Assembly: GCF_022539315.1 (NCBI RefSeq)
Contig: NC_066313.1
Coordinates: 26,697,059 to 26,761,058, forward strand
DNA: 64,000 nt
Origin: Serinus canaria
Lineage: Eukaryota > Chordata > Aves > Passeriformes > Fringillidae
Reading direction: 5' to 3'
Shown one piece after another: positions 13,961-42,842 of this stretch (the stretch's first letter is position 1; each line of letters begins with the position of its first letter). The notes below the pieces were generated by a model that was not told where the DNA came from, searched no databases, and saw only the letters and a program-made list of their open reading frames with translations. The position numbers were made by a program, and so were the translations under genes.

Positions 13961-14212
13961 TACAGAAGCAGAGACTGTTAAGGTGGGGTCGCAGAGGGTT
14001 AAAGATCATCTAACCCAACACCCATACCAGGGGCAGGGACAGCACTCCTGAGACCAGGTTCTTCAAGGCCAGGGATGGGCATCTAGTGCCCTGCTCAGAG
14101 GTGTAGGATACCCCAAAAGCCGCTCTGATACAGTAAAAAGACATGACTACTTCTTCTTTCACTGCTGAGACCACATACTTACCCCCAGTACACTCATGAT
14201 ACTAGAGACAAC
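13961..14212. other. Short CHD4-NOP2 intergenic gap
   Basis: About 250 bp between the inferred CHD4 cleavage region and the edge of the NOP2 CpG island. No coding or repeat signal. The two genes are tandem, so CHD4 termination runs directly into the NOP2 promoter. Confidence 0.6.
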
Positions 14213-14765
14213 AAAATAAAATACAAGGAAACTTTATTTTTCAGTTTTATCAACGTTTTGCTCTGTTTTTTGTTGGTTTTTCATTGTTGTTTGCTTTTGT
14301 CTTCAAGCTGCTTATTAGTTGACAAGTCCGGTCAGTTTTTGTATTAAAAAGGATTTTGATGGAGGTAGCTTTGTCTCTGTCCTGGCTTTTGCTTGGTCTT
14401 GCCTGCACACTTGTCTCAGTAAACAAACTCAAAATAAAATTAAGAACGAAAACTGGAATTCCAGGCGGAGGCAACGAGCAATACAGCCAGGTTCTCCATG
14501 TAACAGACATGGCGCTGGGGCCTCCAGTCACTATGTACAGAGTCCATCATACATCCATCCCCCTCTCTCCTAAACACACTCCTTGCTCCAACGGGCTGGC
14601 TGCAGAGGAAGGAGTTTCTTCTCCTTCCAGAGACCTGAGCAGCAGCTTCCATGGAGGGAAACAGCACCCAGTCAGGAATGTCAGGCAGAGGGGTAGAGTG
14701 TGAAGGGGTGGGCTAGGGGAGTCACTTCAGCTTGGCCGAAAGGTCAACAGCACTGGGCCAGGAAC
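14213..14765 (-). other. CHD4: CHD4 3'UTR
   Basis: From the CHD4 stop codon (14766-14768) to just past AATAAA on the minus strand at 14233-14238. About 550 nt, without a long open frame in sense. The cleavage point is inferred to lie some 15-25 bp beyond the hexamer. Confidence 0.7.
14233..14238 (-). terminator. CHD4: CHD4 polyadenylation signal (AATAAA)
   Basis: Canonical AATAAA on the minus strand, about 530 nt after the stop codon. It is the only canonical hexamer I noticed in the 3'UTR. Confidence 0.7.
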
Positions 14766-34002
<19,237 letters not shown>

Positions 34003-34076
34003 GTCCTCCACACTGGGGGAGGCCGGGGCTTACACAGGCTGTCTGTCGTCTTCTTGCCAGTCTGGCCAGTACTTCA
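34003..34076 (-). other. CHD4: CHD4 5'UTR part of exon 2
   Basis: Between a TTTTCAG acceptor (34079-34077) and the start codon at 34002. It has no upstream ATG. Confidence 0.8.
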
Positions 34077-34922
34077 CTGAAAAGAAAAAGAGAAAGTTAC
34101 AGCAAACCTGAACTCCGTTCTCCCAAGCAATAGTGCTACTAAGAGGATCTATGAGAAAGCTTAGACAGCAACTTTACTGGCTTTGGAGCCTGTGGATAAT
34201 AGAACCACTGGCAGCAAGTATCAGTTTAGAGTTGTGATAAAGCAGGCTTTGGAGACACTAGATATTAAACTGAGTCAGCAACTTATCGTTGGCGAGGAAG
34301 CCAAAACAGCTGTCCTAAAGGAAAACTCTCCCGTCCTCTGCAGCCGGGCGCCCTCGGTTATTTCTGCCTTGGGCCGGGAGAAGGCAGCGGGGCAAGCAAG
34401 GCAGCCGGGCTTCCAAGGGAGCCCCGGGGCCAGCGGGGCGGCTGTCAGCGCGGTGCCCTGGCTAGCAGCCCCAACCCGCCCCGGGCTGGCACTGCAGCGC
34501 TGGCCCAGCCCCTGCCGGGCCGCCGGCCGCACACAAAAGGCCGGGCGGGCTCGGCAGCCCCGCTCCGCCGCCCCCGCCCGGAGCGGGGCTGCGCGGCGCA
34601 GGGCGGGGGCGGGGGGCACCGTCTCCCGGGCGGGGGCGCGGGGCGGGGCCGGGGAAGTCCGGCGGGCGTGCGGCGAGGGGCCGCCGTTCCCCGGGGGCCG
34701 GCGCAGGCCTGGGCTGCGGGCACCGGCGAGGCGGTTGCGGGGCGGGGGAGGAGGGGCCGGACTCGTCCTGCGGCCGCCCGGGCACGGGGACGGCGCGTCC
34801 CCGAAGGAGCTGCGGCCGGAGCCGACGGGGCGTCCGGCGGCGAGACGCGTCTGCTGGCCCGGACGCCCCAGGAGGCGGCAGATGATGGCCTTGCCCGCCC
34901 TCGTTCCCTCCCGGCTCCTCAC

Positions 34923-35010
34923 CCGGCTCCGGACCCCGGCTCCTCTCTCGCCGCTGCCGCCGCTGAAGGGAAAATGGCTCCGACGGCGGCACCGCCTCTT
35001 AAAGGGGAAA
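34923..35010 (-). other. CHD4: Likely CHD4 non-coding exon 1
   Basis: A GC-rich stretch on the minus strand ends at a donor GAGCCGG|GTGAGG (donor G at 34922) and starts near a GCCATTTTCCCTTC element. On the opposite strand this reads AAAATGGC (34971-34978), a YY1-like core often found at start sites. The 5' end is a guess. The intron to exon 2 would be about 850 bp. Confidence 0.55.
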
Positions 35011-35043
35011 AAAACCCGGCTAGGCCCCGCCCTCTCCCGCCTA

Positions 35044-35660
35044 CATCCCATAATATGCCCCAGGACCCAGGCAACAGGCCCCGCCCCCGTCTCCCCGGCA
35101 AACACACACCCCCTTCCCCCCCACCCCCGACATCCCATAATACTCACCCTCCCCTCAGAACTTCCCACTCACTGCCCGGCCCGGCATCCCATAATAATAA
35201 CCACCCCTCCCGCCGGTAACATCCCATAATACTGCACCCCCCCCCGCACCTTCACCTCGAGAAACATCCCATAATACTCCCCCACGCTCGCACCCCTTCT
35301 CTCCGGCATCCCATAATACTGACCCCCACCAAGAAACATCCCATAATACTGCCCCCCCGCCCCGCGCGGGACCCCGCGCGCCGGGGCAGGGCGGCCCCCC
35401 CCCCCCCCCGCGCCTCCCGGGGCTGCCATCCCATAATAGGCACGTCCCCCTCCCGCGGGGAGAGCGCGCTGGGGGGGAAGGGCGCACTGTGAGGACCCCC
35501 CCCAACATCCCATAATAGTCACAGCCCGAGCGCGCACATCCCATAATAGTCACACCTCCCACCTCCCCCCCCCCCCCCCCCCCCCCCCCCCGCCTCGCGC
35601 CCAGGCAGGCATCCCATAATAGTCGCCGGGAGCCACCGTCCAGCCCGGCATCCCATAATA
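35044..35660. promoter_or_regulatory. CHD4: Cluster of 12 ZNF410-type motifs at the CHD4 promoter
   Basis: Exact CATCCCATAATA on the plus strand starts at 35044, 35131, 35185, 35220, 35265, 35307, 35337, 35427, 35506, 35537, 35610 and 35649. All have the same orientation. Spacing between starts is irregular, 30 to 90 bp. Several continue as CTC or GTC, matching the longer ZNF410 matrix as I remember it. The 12-mer is otherwise nearly absent from the window. In mammals ZNF410, a five-finger C2H2 activator, binds clustered sites of this type at the CHD4 promoter and controls almost no other gene. Binding here is inferred from the motif alone. The cluster begins right upstream of the inferred exon 1. 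Confidence 0.92.
35561..35591. repeat. Long poly-C run
   Basis: An almost uninterrupted run of about 30 cytosines between two motif copies in the promoter cluster. Its opposite strand is poly-G, able to form quadruplex structures. Its length is likely variable and prone to sequencing error. Confidence 0.85.
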
Positions 35661-36130
35661 CTCGCGGCCGCCCGCCCCGCACCCGCACCCGCGGGGCTCC
35701 GCCGCCGCCCCCCGCCCGTCCTGCCCGGGGGCGCGGGGTCCGCACCGGCCCAGCCCCCGCTCCGGCACGGGGCCGACCCCTGGCACCGCGCGGCCTCCGC
35801 GCACCTCCCGCCCTCCTGCGCGCTGGCACCGGCCCCGGGCACAGGCTCCGGGCACCGCCCTCCCACCGCCGACCGCCCCGGACCTCGGGGCTGAGCGCCC
35901 CGCTCGCTTCCCTGCCCCGTCCTGCCGTGCCCATCCCGCACGCTCCGCCCGCGGGGCCGCAGGACCCCTCCAAGGCTGTCCATGCCCGGCGCGGTCACTG
36001 CCACAGCCAGCCTATGTGCGGGGAGCCCGCAGGGACTTTGGTGCCTCCCCTGCACCCTCGAGGCTTCCTGGCTGCCGGTACCTGCACATGTATCTACCCC
36101 AGAGATACACATTCTCCCAGGCAACTAGAG

Positions 36131-36355
36131 ACAGGACCAGAGCATGTAGTCTTAAGCAGTGCCAGGAGAGGCTCAGGTTGGGCATCAGGAGGAATTGGAA
36201 TGGAATGCCAGGGAAATGGTGGAGTCACCATCCCCAGAGCTGCTTAAGGAAAGGCTGGATGTGGCACTTAGTGCCATGGTGGTGTACGGTCAAAGGTTGG
36301 ACTTGATGATCTCAGAGGCCTTTTCCAACCTAACTGATTCTGTGATACACGGTGT
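36131..36355 (+). mobile_element. CR1 LINE 3' fragment
   Basis: Contains GAGTCACCATCCCCAGAG, AAGGAAAGGCTGGATGTGGC, GGTTGGACTTGATGATCTCA and TTTTCCAACCTAACTGATTC, ending at TCTGTGAT. This is the typical 3' end of an avian CR1, 5'-truncated. Confidence 0.92.
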
Positions 36356-37275
36356 GTCCACGTACTCCATTCCTCCCTGTCACCCAGCACCCTGCTCCCT
36401 GCTGCAGCCTCCACAGGAAACTCATCATCGATTTACACAGACGGGAACGGTCCACAGGTATAAGTACACTCCAATTATGCACATGCAACTGTATCATTAA
36501 TTTCCCATTAAACAAAATCACATCCCCTAATGCTGCCTTATCCTCTGTTGAGCATTTTCATAACACTATTAATCTCAACAAAGAGGCGCAGTCCAGTCCG
36601 TCTCTCCCAGTGAACGTGTGGGTGTCAGCAACTGCGCTCGTTGACTCCGCTGTCCCACACCTGGTGGTGCGTGTGCACGTTTTGTCCCGCCACAGTGAAA
36701 CACACCACAACACATGTGGAGGATTGGCTGTTTATGGACTGCAACAGGTCACTTACAGATCCTGTAGCACAAGCCGGGCTTTGTCTCCTAAAGCTCACTG
36801 AAAACACGTCCATGGACACAGCAGGCACGCAGGTGTTCCATAACACCATCCCATCACCTCGCCCGTGTGCTGAAGCGGTTCTGGCTACTGGCAAGCTCTC
36901 CCTTACCTGTGGATGCTGGCTGCGACCGCCGCCTCGCACTGACAACTCTGCCAAGATACCAGCAGGCTCCACCACCACATCTGCGTGCCCATCTCTGTTG
37001 TGTGCTCACGCAGAGTTCCACAATGCACAATACGCATGAGTGCAGCCACTCCGCAGCACAAGTTGTGCCTCCCATGTCCTCGTTCCCACCTTGCCAGCAA
37101 AGACTAGACCAATACATCCCAACAGGCTGTTGTGTAATCCATGTTCCTGCGCATATAAAAATCCCACCTACCTCTCCAGCCATCAGCAGCATGCACCCTG
37201 TACTGTCCCGGTACATACCTCTGCCTACATGACAATGATACTCTCATTTATCTCAGCTCCATGGAGGAAAAGTGG

Positions 37276-37287
37276 TATTATGGGATG
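37276..37287 (-). promoter_or_regulatory. CHD4: Single inverted ZNF410-type motif
   Basis: TATTATGGGATG on the plus strand, i.e. CATCCCATAATA on the minus strand, is the only exact copy outside the two clusters and the only one in this orientation. Identity to the promoter-cluster copy at 35337 goes on beyond the motif for a further 13 bp (37288-37300 against 35336-35324), so this may be an inverted copy of a piece of the promoter cluster. Confidence 0.75.
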
Positions 37288-40200
37288 TTTCTTGGTGGGG
37301 AAAGAGCACACTGCTCTTCCACAGATACTATCCATCCTTCGCCTGGATCAAGCAGAGCATCCAGCGCTACAGAAACATATGGTGGATGACACCACCACCA
37401 AACTCACATGGACCTCTGCAGGACTTCTCATTCCCTCTTGTGTGTATCAACAGCCACAATCCCCTCTTAACAGGAGCCAGGTGTATAGTCACACCAAATT
37501 CCTGAGCTGAGCAGCCCAGCACCCACCAGCTCCACATCTGCCTCTTTCCCCCAGTGGCTTGGCTACAAGGGGAAAGGTGTGATCCTGATGAAGATCCTGC
37601 AAAGGAAGTTAGGTGCTGGGGCTCTCTCTGTAGGTGATTCCCAACGCTCATGCCAGCACAGTTATGGTCTGAAGAAAGCTGCTTGCTACTGGTTAGGCAA
37701 TGTGTGCCCCAGTGCCTCTGATGCTAAGGCATGAAGCTTCCCAATGAGCCACCATGTCCCTGAAATCTTTCTCTGCATGACAAATGAACACATTTTTATC
37801 ATGAATGTGCCCAAGGTTCCCCACCTCAGCTCCAACTCCTTTTTTCCTTTGTAACTTGAAGTTTCTTAGTCAGCAGAAATCTTAATTTTCCCTCAAGACA
37901 ATAACTCCGTATAGGATATACATTATTATGATTAAGGTGTTTTTACTCTTTGTGAGGGACAAGTAGATTAAATGGATTAAAAATATATATATATTTCTAA
38001 ATATTTTCCTTTGATGAGGAAAGGATAGATTTCCATGAGATAGATTTCCAGTTATTTGGCTGCTTTAAACTTGGAAGTTTCTGTACCTTACTGTAGTTCA
38101 ATTACTTACCCAGTTTAATTGAATCTTTTGAGTTTATAGCACTTGGCTTGGAAACAATTACAGCAATATCTGTATAATACAATCTTCCCTACCTGTACTG
38201 ATGAGTGTCAACACCCTGAACAAGCCCACAGCACACTTCCCATGGGGAAAATGCCTGCAACATCTTGCTTTGGTGCTGCACCCATGTTGGGAAATACAAA
38301 CTGGGCAGAGGACCTTCAACACACCCCTGCCCAGCTCTGCTTCCAAGAACAACTGGGTGAAGTGGACTCTGTACTCCCACAGCAACAAGCTGGGATGACC
38401 TCTAAATTTCTGTAGTTTTGTGCATGGTCTAAGTTAGTCAGGGTTCAGGTCCCTGCATGGGACCCAGGAGAGTCCTGCCCCATCTTCCTCCACCTCATGG
38501 GCAGCCGCCCCTGCCCATGGCAGCTGCCCCTGTCCTTTTATCAGGCCCACAGACCTTTCTCACTTTCACGTTTAATTTATGTTCACTTTTAAACATATTT
38601 CCCCAAGGTAACAAGAAGAACAAAGCTTTTGACATTGTTTCACCCTGGAACTCAGGGTTGCAGGCTGGAAACCTCTGTCCTCTGTGTTTCAGTGCTGCCC
38701 AGTGTGGGACGCAAGGGTGGGAGGACGGAACTCTCTATATAGAGTGTTTTAGAAAGAGGGGAGACTCTCCAGCCTAGCATGGACCGTTCGTATGTGGGAC
38801 ACAGATAACGGACTACAAGCCTGACATGCTGGTGCTGCAGACAATGTGATCTGAAAGATCAGTTTATGGTCTTTCAGGCTATTTTTTGTCAGCTCCTCTT
38901 GCGTTCTGTAACAATACAGAGGGGCTGATGGGTTTAGACGCTGGGCATTGCAATGCTGCCACTGTATTACTTCATTTGTGGGCTGGGACACAGCCATACT
39001 TCTGTTCTCCTCATTTTTGCTGTTTCCCGGACTGAGCATTGCTCCAGCAAGTCTGTAATATCTGTTCTGTCAGGTTACATACAACCACTAACATGAAAAA
39101 TATCTTTCAGTGTCTGCGTAAAACTGGCAGCCCCCGATGTACCTGTGTATGTGATGCTGTTCTGCAAGGGCTGCTGCTACATTTCACCTCTTCCTTTAAC
39201 CTAGTTTTGGCTGTTTGGAACTAATGTGGATGGACTTACTCCTGGTGTTTGCCATTCAGGAGCCCTGTAGGCTCTCCAGATTGTACTGAGGCTCGCCATG
39301 ACTGAGCTAAGGTTTTACCATTTCTGAGAAGGAACCCTGAAGATGCCAGGATTTCTGAGAAGCCTTGCCCTTTTGTTTTTTCTTTGGTAAAGCAGAGAAT
39401 TTTGCCCTAGATCATTTTTTGAGCGGAGAGGGGGTATCAGATTCTGAGATAGGTAATTTTTACTTTGGAATTAGCAAGAAAATGGTTCAAACTTTCACTC
39501 AATATCCGGTTATTGTCCCAGAGTCTGTGTCTCTTCAACTCCCAAGTCCCCCTGCCCCCATTTTAAACTATCTTCTGAGAATTCTGTATCCCCTTCTGAA
39601 TTCTGCAAGTCTCCCCCACCACTACAAAAGCTTTTTCCTCTGCCCAGGATACACTTCTCTGCTCTCAGCTTTCTACAAAGTCTCCATGGCAAGCTAAGGA
39701 AATCTAAATGACCAATTTTCATTGCTGCTTTCTTCATCGTGCACCCCTATTTTTTTTTTCTATTTTTTTTTCCTTATTTAGTTCGAGTGGGTTTTTTTCA
39801 AAGAAAAGCATGAGCTTACTTGTTTAGCCCACCGGAAGTATCTTTACTTTGGTGTCAGACATGGCAGAAAATGACACAGGAAAGTCTCCTCGTTTTGTGG
39901 AGAAAAAGACAGCCCTTCCTGTCATGTCCAAGCAGCTGCTCTTGCAGCAGACAAATGCCACTGGAACAAGAGGCAGAAAGCGACTTGCACACAGAGGATT
40001 TTGGAGCGTACAACCAGAATAAGGTCAAGAACATGTGCTCCTTTTGTAAGAACATCCTACTGTCAATGGTGGATCGAGTCACCCGCTAACAGCCACCTAG
40101 GTGAGGGCTGCCCATATGCCAGCGTGACTCTGCATCTACTTCCCGTTAGGGGAAGAGCATTTCAGACTTCGCTCAGCACTCGTCATGAGCCTCGTCTCCT

Positions 40201-41619
40201 GTTTTGCCAGGAGAAGGAGGGGGCAGGGAGAGCGGCGTGGCCGCGCAGCCGGAGCCGCACCGTGTCAGCCAGACGTTCGCGGTGCAGCAGGCAGCGCTGG
40301 CTGCACAGAGCAAGGCGGGGGAGAGACAGAGAAGATTGGGGGTTGCTCAGCCCCCTGGAAATCAGAACGGCTGATCTCTATCTCTGTATGCTTCGCTGGT
40401 TTGTTTGCTTTAAAAAACATCATATACTTGGTACTGACACCTATAGCTAAGGTTACTCGATATTTTCCATCACAAGTCTGTTTTCAGTTACTCAGAACTT
40501 TGCCAGACATCAGATACTCAGATTCGAATTTTCCATGTTTATGTTCACTTTTCTTTTCCTGAAGATGGAGGCTCTTAGTAAGGCGTAAAAAACAAATGCT
40601 ATTTTGCAATTACAAAAATTTGACTTTGACACCAGTCTTTTAACATAGAATTATGTATATAACGAATAACAAAAGCTGCAAGCAACACACGAAAGTTAAG
40701 AATGCTTATTAGTTACCATTTTTAGGTTCTCATTTCCCTGAAGTGCCTTATAGATGCCCTGATCCCTTCCCCTCCTCATGAAACAAATAGTTGGATCTAG
40801 CCAGGAAAGGAGCCAGCAGTCTCAAAGGGGCTGCAGCAACAACCCACTGGTTTGAGCTGCCTGGACTGCAGTTCTGCCATACCTATTTTTGCCTCCTGTA
40901 TCAAAGCTGGTGCATGCTGGCAAAAAAATCACTAACACCGACTCACATCTCTTGAGCTCATTTAGCAGAAATACTGAAAAAACAGGCTGGGACAGAACTC
41001 TCCTTCATCTTCTACCTCCAGCTGGATCTGGGAGAGGTGTTTCCAGCGCTGCACCCAGCAACAACTGTGCTCCAGGGAACACTGCTAATTAGCCTGGAGG
41101 TTGCATTCCCCATTTGGCTGGATGAGAACACCACTGCCGCTGAGCAGGGCCGATGGACTCGGGCTGGCTGGAGAGGAGGGGAGTCAAATCTCAATGGTGA
41201 TACCTAAGTCACCATGGGCTCCAAACCGGGCAGGGGTTTGCAGAGCTGCAACCGGCACACGTGTCTGGAGGAGGTTTTCTCTCATCTCAGGCAAGAACCA
41301 GACCAGGTAGGTACTCTGGGGCTGTGCCCTCGGTGCAGAAAGCAAGGATCACATGTGCTCTGGGATGGACCGTGCAGGGACATGTCTTGCTTTGTGCCAT
41401 CCTTGTGCACGTTTCTCGAATTCGGAAATCACAGCTTTGTGACACTTGGACTTAGACAGCAACTTTCTTCCTAAACGATACGCTTCGGACTAATGTATAA
41501 ATGAGACGCTGAGATGCTCCACAGCCCCGCTTAGAATGGCTGTGGGTTTTCTCCTCTCCCTCAGCTTTGTTGGGGTGAGAATTTGCTTGCGAGGGCAAGC
41601 AGGAGCCCACAGCCTCGCC

Positions 41620-42640
41620 ATGCTGGGGACCCGGCCGAGGGTTCCTACGGAGCCCACGTGCAGCTGGCAGCCACGAGCCCGCCCCGGCTCGTGCCCCGTG
41701 CCCGGCGCATCCCGGCGCTCCCATCCTCCCGCCGCGCTGCCCCGGGGGGCGGCGGGGCCCGCGCGGCCCCACCCCGCATCCCATAATAGTTCACAAAGGC
41801 GACTCCATCCCATAATAGCCACCCACGGGAAACACACCATAGCAACCACCCCCCCCCCCCCCCCCCCCGCGCCATCCCATAATACCCTGCCGGCTTTATT
41901 GGTCCCGACTGAGGAGGGCAGGGGGGGCCGGGGCCGGACGGGGGCACCGCGGGGAGGTCCCGGCGGGCAGGTCCCGGCGGGCACCGCCAGGAAGCCTGGC
42001 TGGGGCCGCAGCCACAGCCGCAGCCTCCCCCCGGCATCCCGCAGCACCCCCTCCTCCTTCCTGCTGCATCCCATAATACTTCCCAGGGAGGCAGCCCCGC
42101 TCTAAGGTAGAGCCATCCCATAATAGTGGCCCGGTCACACCGCGCTGGGAATGGTGCCATCCCATAATACTCTCATAGCCCCACGCCGGCTGCGGCGGGC
42201 CCTGCCATCCCATAATAGCCGCCCGCTTCCCCCCCACCCCGCTCCTTGTGGGGCATCCTCCCCATCCCATAATACTCCCCCCGGCGGCACGAGCACCCGC
42301 CATCCCATAATATGCCCTGCCACCCACCTGCCCCCCTCCGGTCGCGGGAGGCCTTGCCATCCCATAATAGTCGCGGCTCGCCCTTCCCCCCCCCACCGCT
42401 GAAGGGCTCGCCATCCCATAATACTCGCCGCCTGCCATCCCATAAAGCCGCGGCTGAGGCCTGACCCCGTGGGCCAGAGCTCGCCTGCCCCGCTCGGCCC
42501 GGCCCGGCCTCCGCCCCCCTCCTGTCTGCCCCCGCTGCCGCCACCGGCTCAGCTGCTTCACCCCAGCCTCGCTGCTGTGCTCCTCTTTGGCTTCCCCCTC
42601 ACCTGGCAGCCGCTGCTGCCCCAGCTGCCGCCTTGGCCAC
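41620..42640. promoter_or_regulatory. CHD4: Upstream CpG-rich regulatory element of CHD4
   Basis: A second GC-rich, CpG-dense block, 6.7 to 7.7 kb upstream of the inferred CHD4 start, without any gene start or coding exon. It contains the second ZNF410-type cluster, C-runs (41849-41868) and a 14-bp tandem duplication (41955-41968 and 41969-41982). It behaves as an enhancer or as an alternative promoter in this reading. Confidence 0.75.
41777..42447. promoter_or_regulatory. CHD4: Cluster of 11 exact and 1 near-exact ZNF410-type motifs, upstream element
   Basis: Exact CATCCCATAATA on the plus strand starts at 41777, 41806, 41873, 42067, 42114, 42158, 42206, 42263, 42301, 42358 and 42412. A copy with its last two bases changed (CATCCCATAAAG) sits at 42436. 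Orientation is the same as in the promoter cluster. Spacing is 29 to 67 bp, apart from a 194-bp step between the third and fourth. The mammalian CHD4 locus is reported to have a distal ZNF410 cluster about 6 kb from its promoter; this lies at a similar distance. No transcription unit starts here as far as I can see. Confidence 0.9.
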
Positions 42641-42789
42641 GCACCTTCCCAGAGCCTTATCCTGGTGCTCCCAGCCCACACTGGGCCCCTTGCCGCGGTG
42701 CCTTCCTCACTCAGCCCTCGGTGTCCACCCCCAGCCCAGGTGCTGCCCGCCAGTCCGGCCACCATGGAATCAGCAGAAAAGCACAAAGC

Positions 42790-42842
42790 TGGAGCAAGTG
42801 CTGTGCTGTGCCATGCGGTGCTGTGCTGTGCCGTGCCATGAT
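42790..42842. repeat. GTGCTGTGCC-type short tandem repeat
   Basis: Imperfect copies of a GTGCTGTGCCATGC-like unit. Low complexity, no coding signal. Confidence 0.6.

Larger units (their letters stand above)
34350..35980. promoter_or_regulatory. CHD4: CHD4 promoter CpG island
   Basis: About 1.6 kb of very GC-rich, CpG-dense DNA around the inferred CHD4 start. Its upstream half contains twelve copies of the ZNF410-type 12-mer and several long C-runs. There is no TATA box at the expected place. Confidence 0.85.
35981..41600. other. Intergenic between the two CHD4 motif clusters
   Basis: About 5.6 kb with a CR1 fragment (36131-36355), the inverted motif at 37276, an AT dinucleotide run (about 37983-37993), a palindrome CTCTATATAGAG (38733-38744) and a small GC-rich patch (about 40200-40330). 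Open frames are short and unrecognised. Confidence 0.65.

Noticed and set aside
34183..35229. Plus-strand frame of 348 codons across the CHD4 promoter
   Set aside because: Composition-driven open frame in a CpG island, rich in Pro, Arg and Ala, overlapping the CHD4 first exon region.
35155..35973. Long minus-strand frame of 272 codons with repeated YYGM residues, and similar frames at 41896-42786
   Set aside because: The repeated YYGM or IMGC phrases are just translations of the ZNF410-type motif in GC-rich DNA; no protein family and no splice context.
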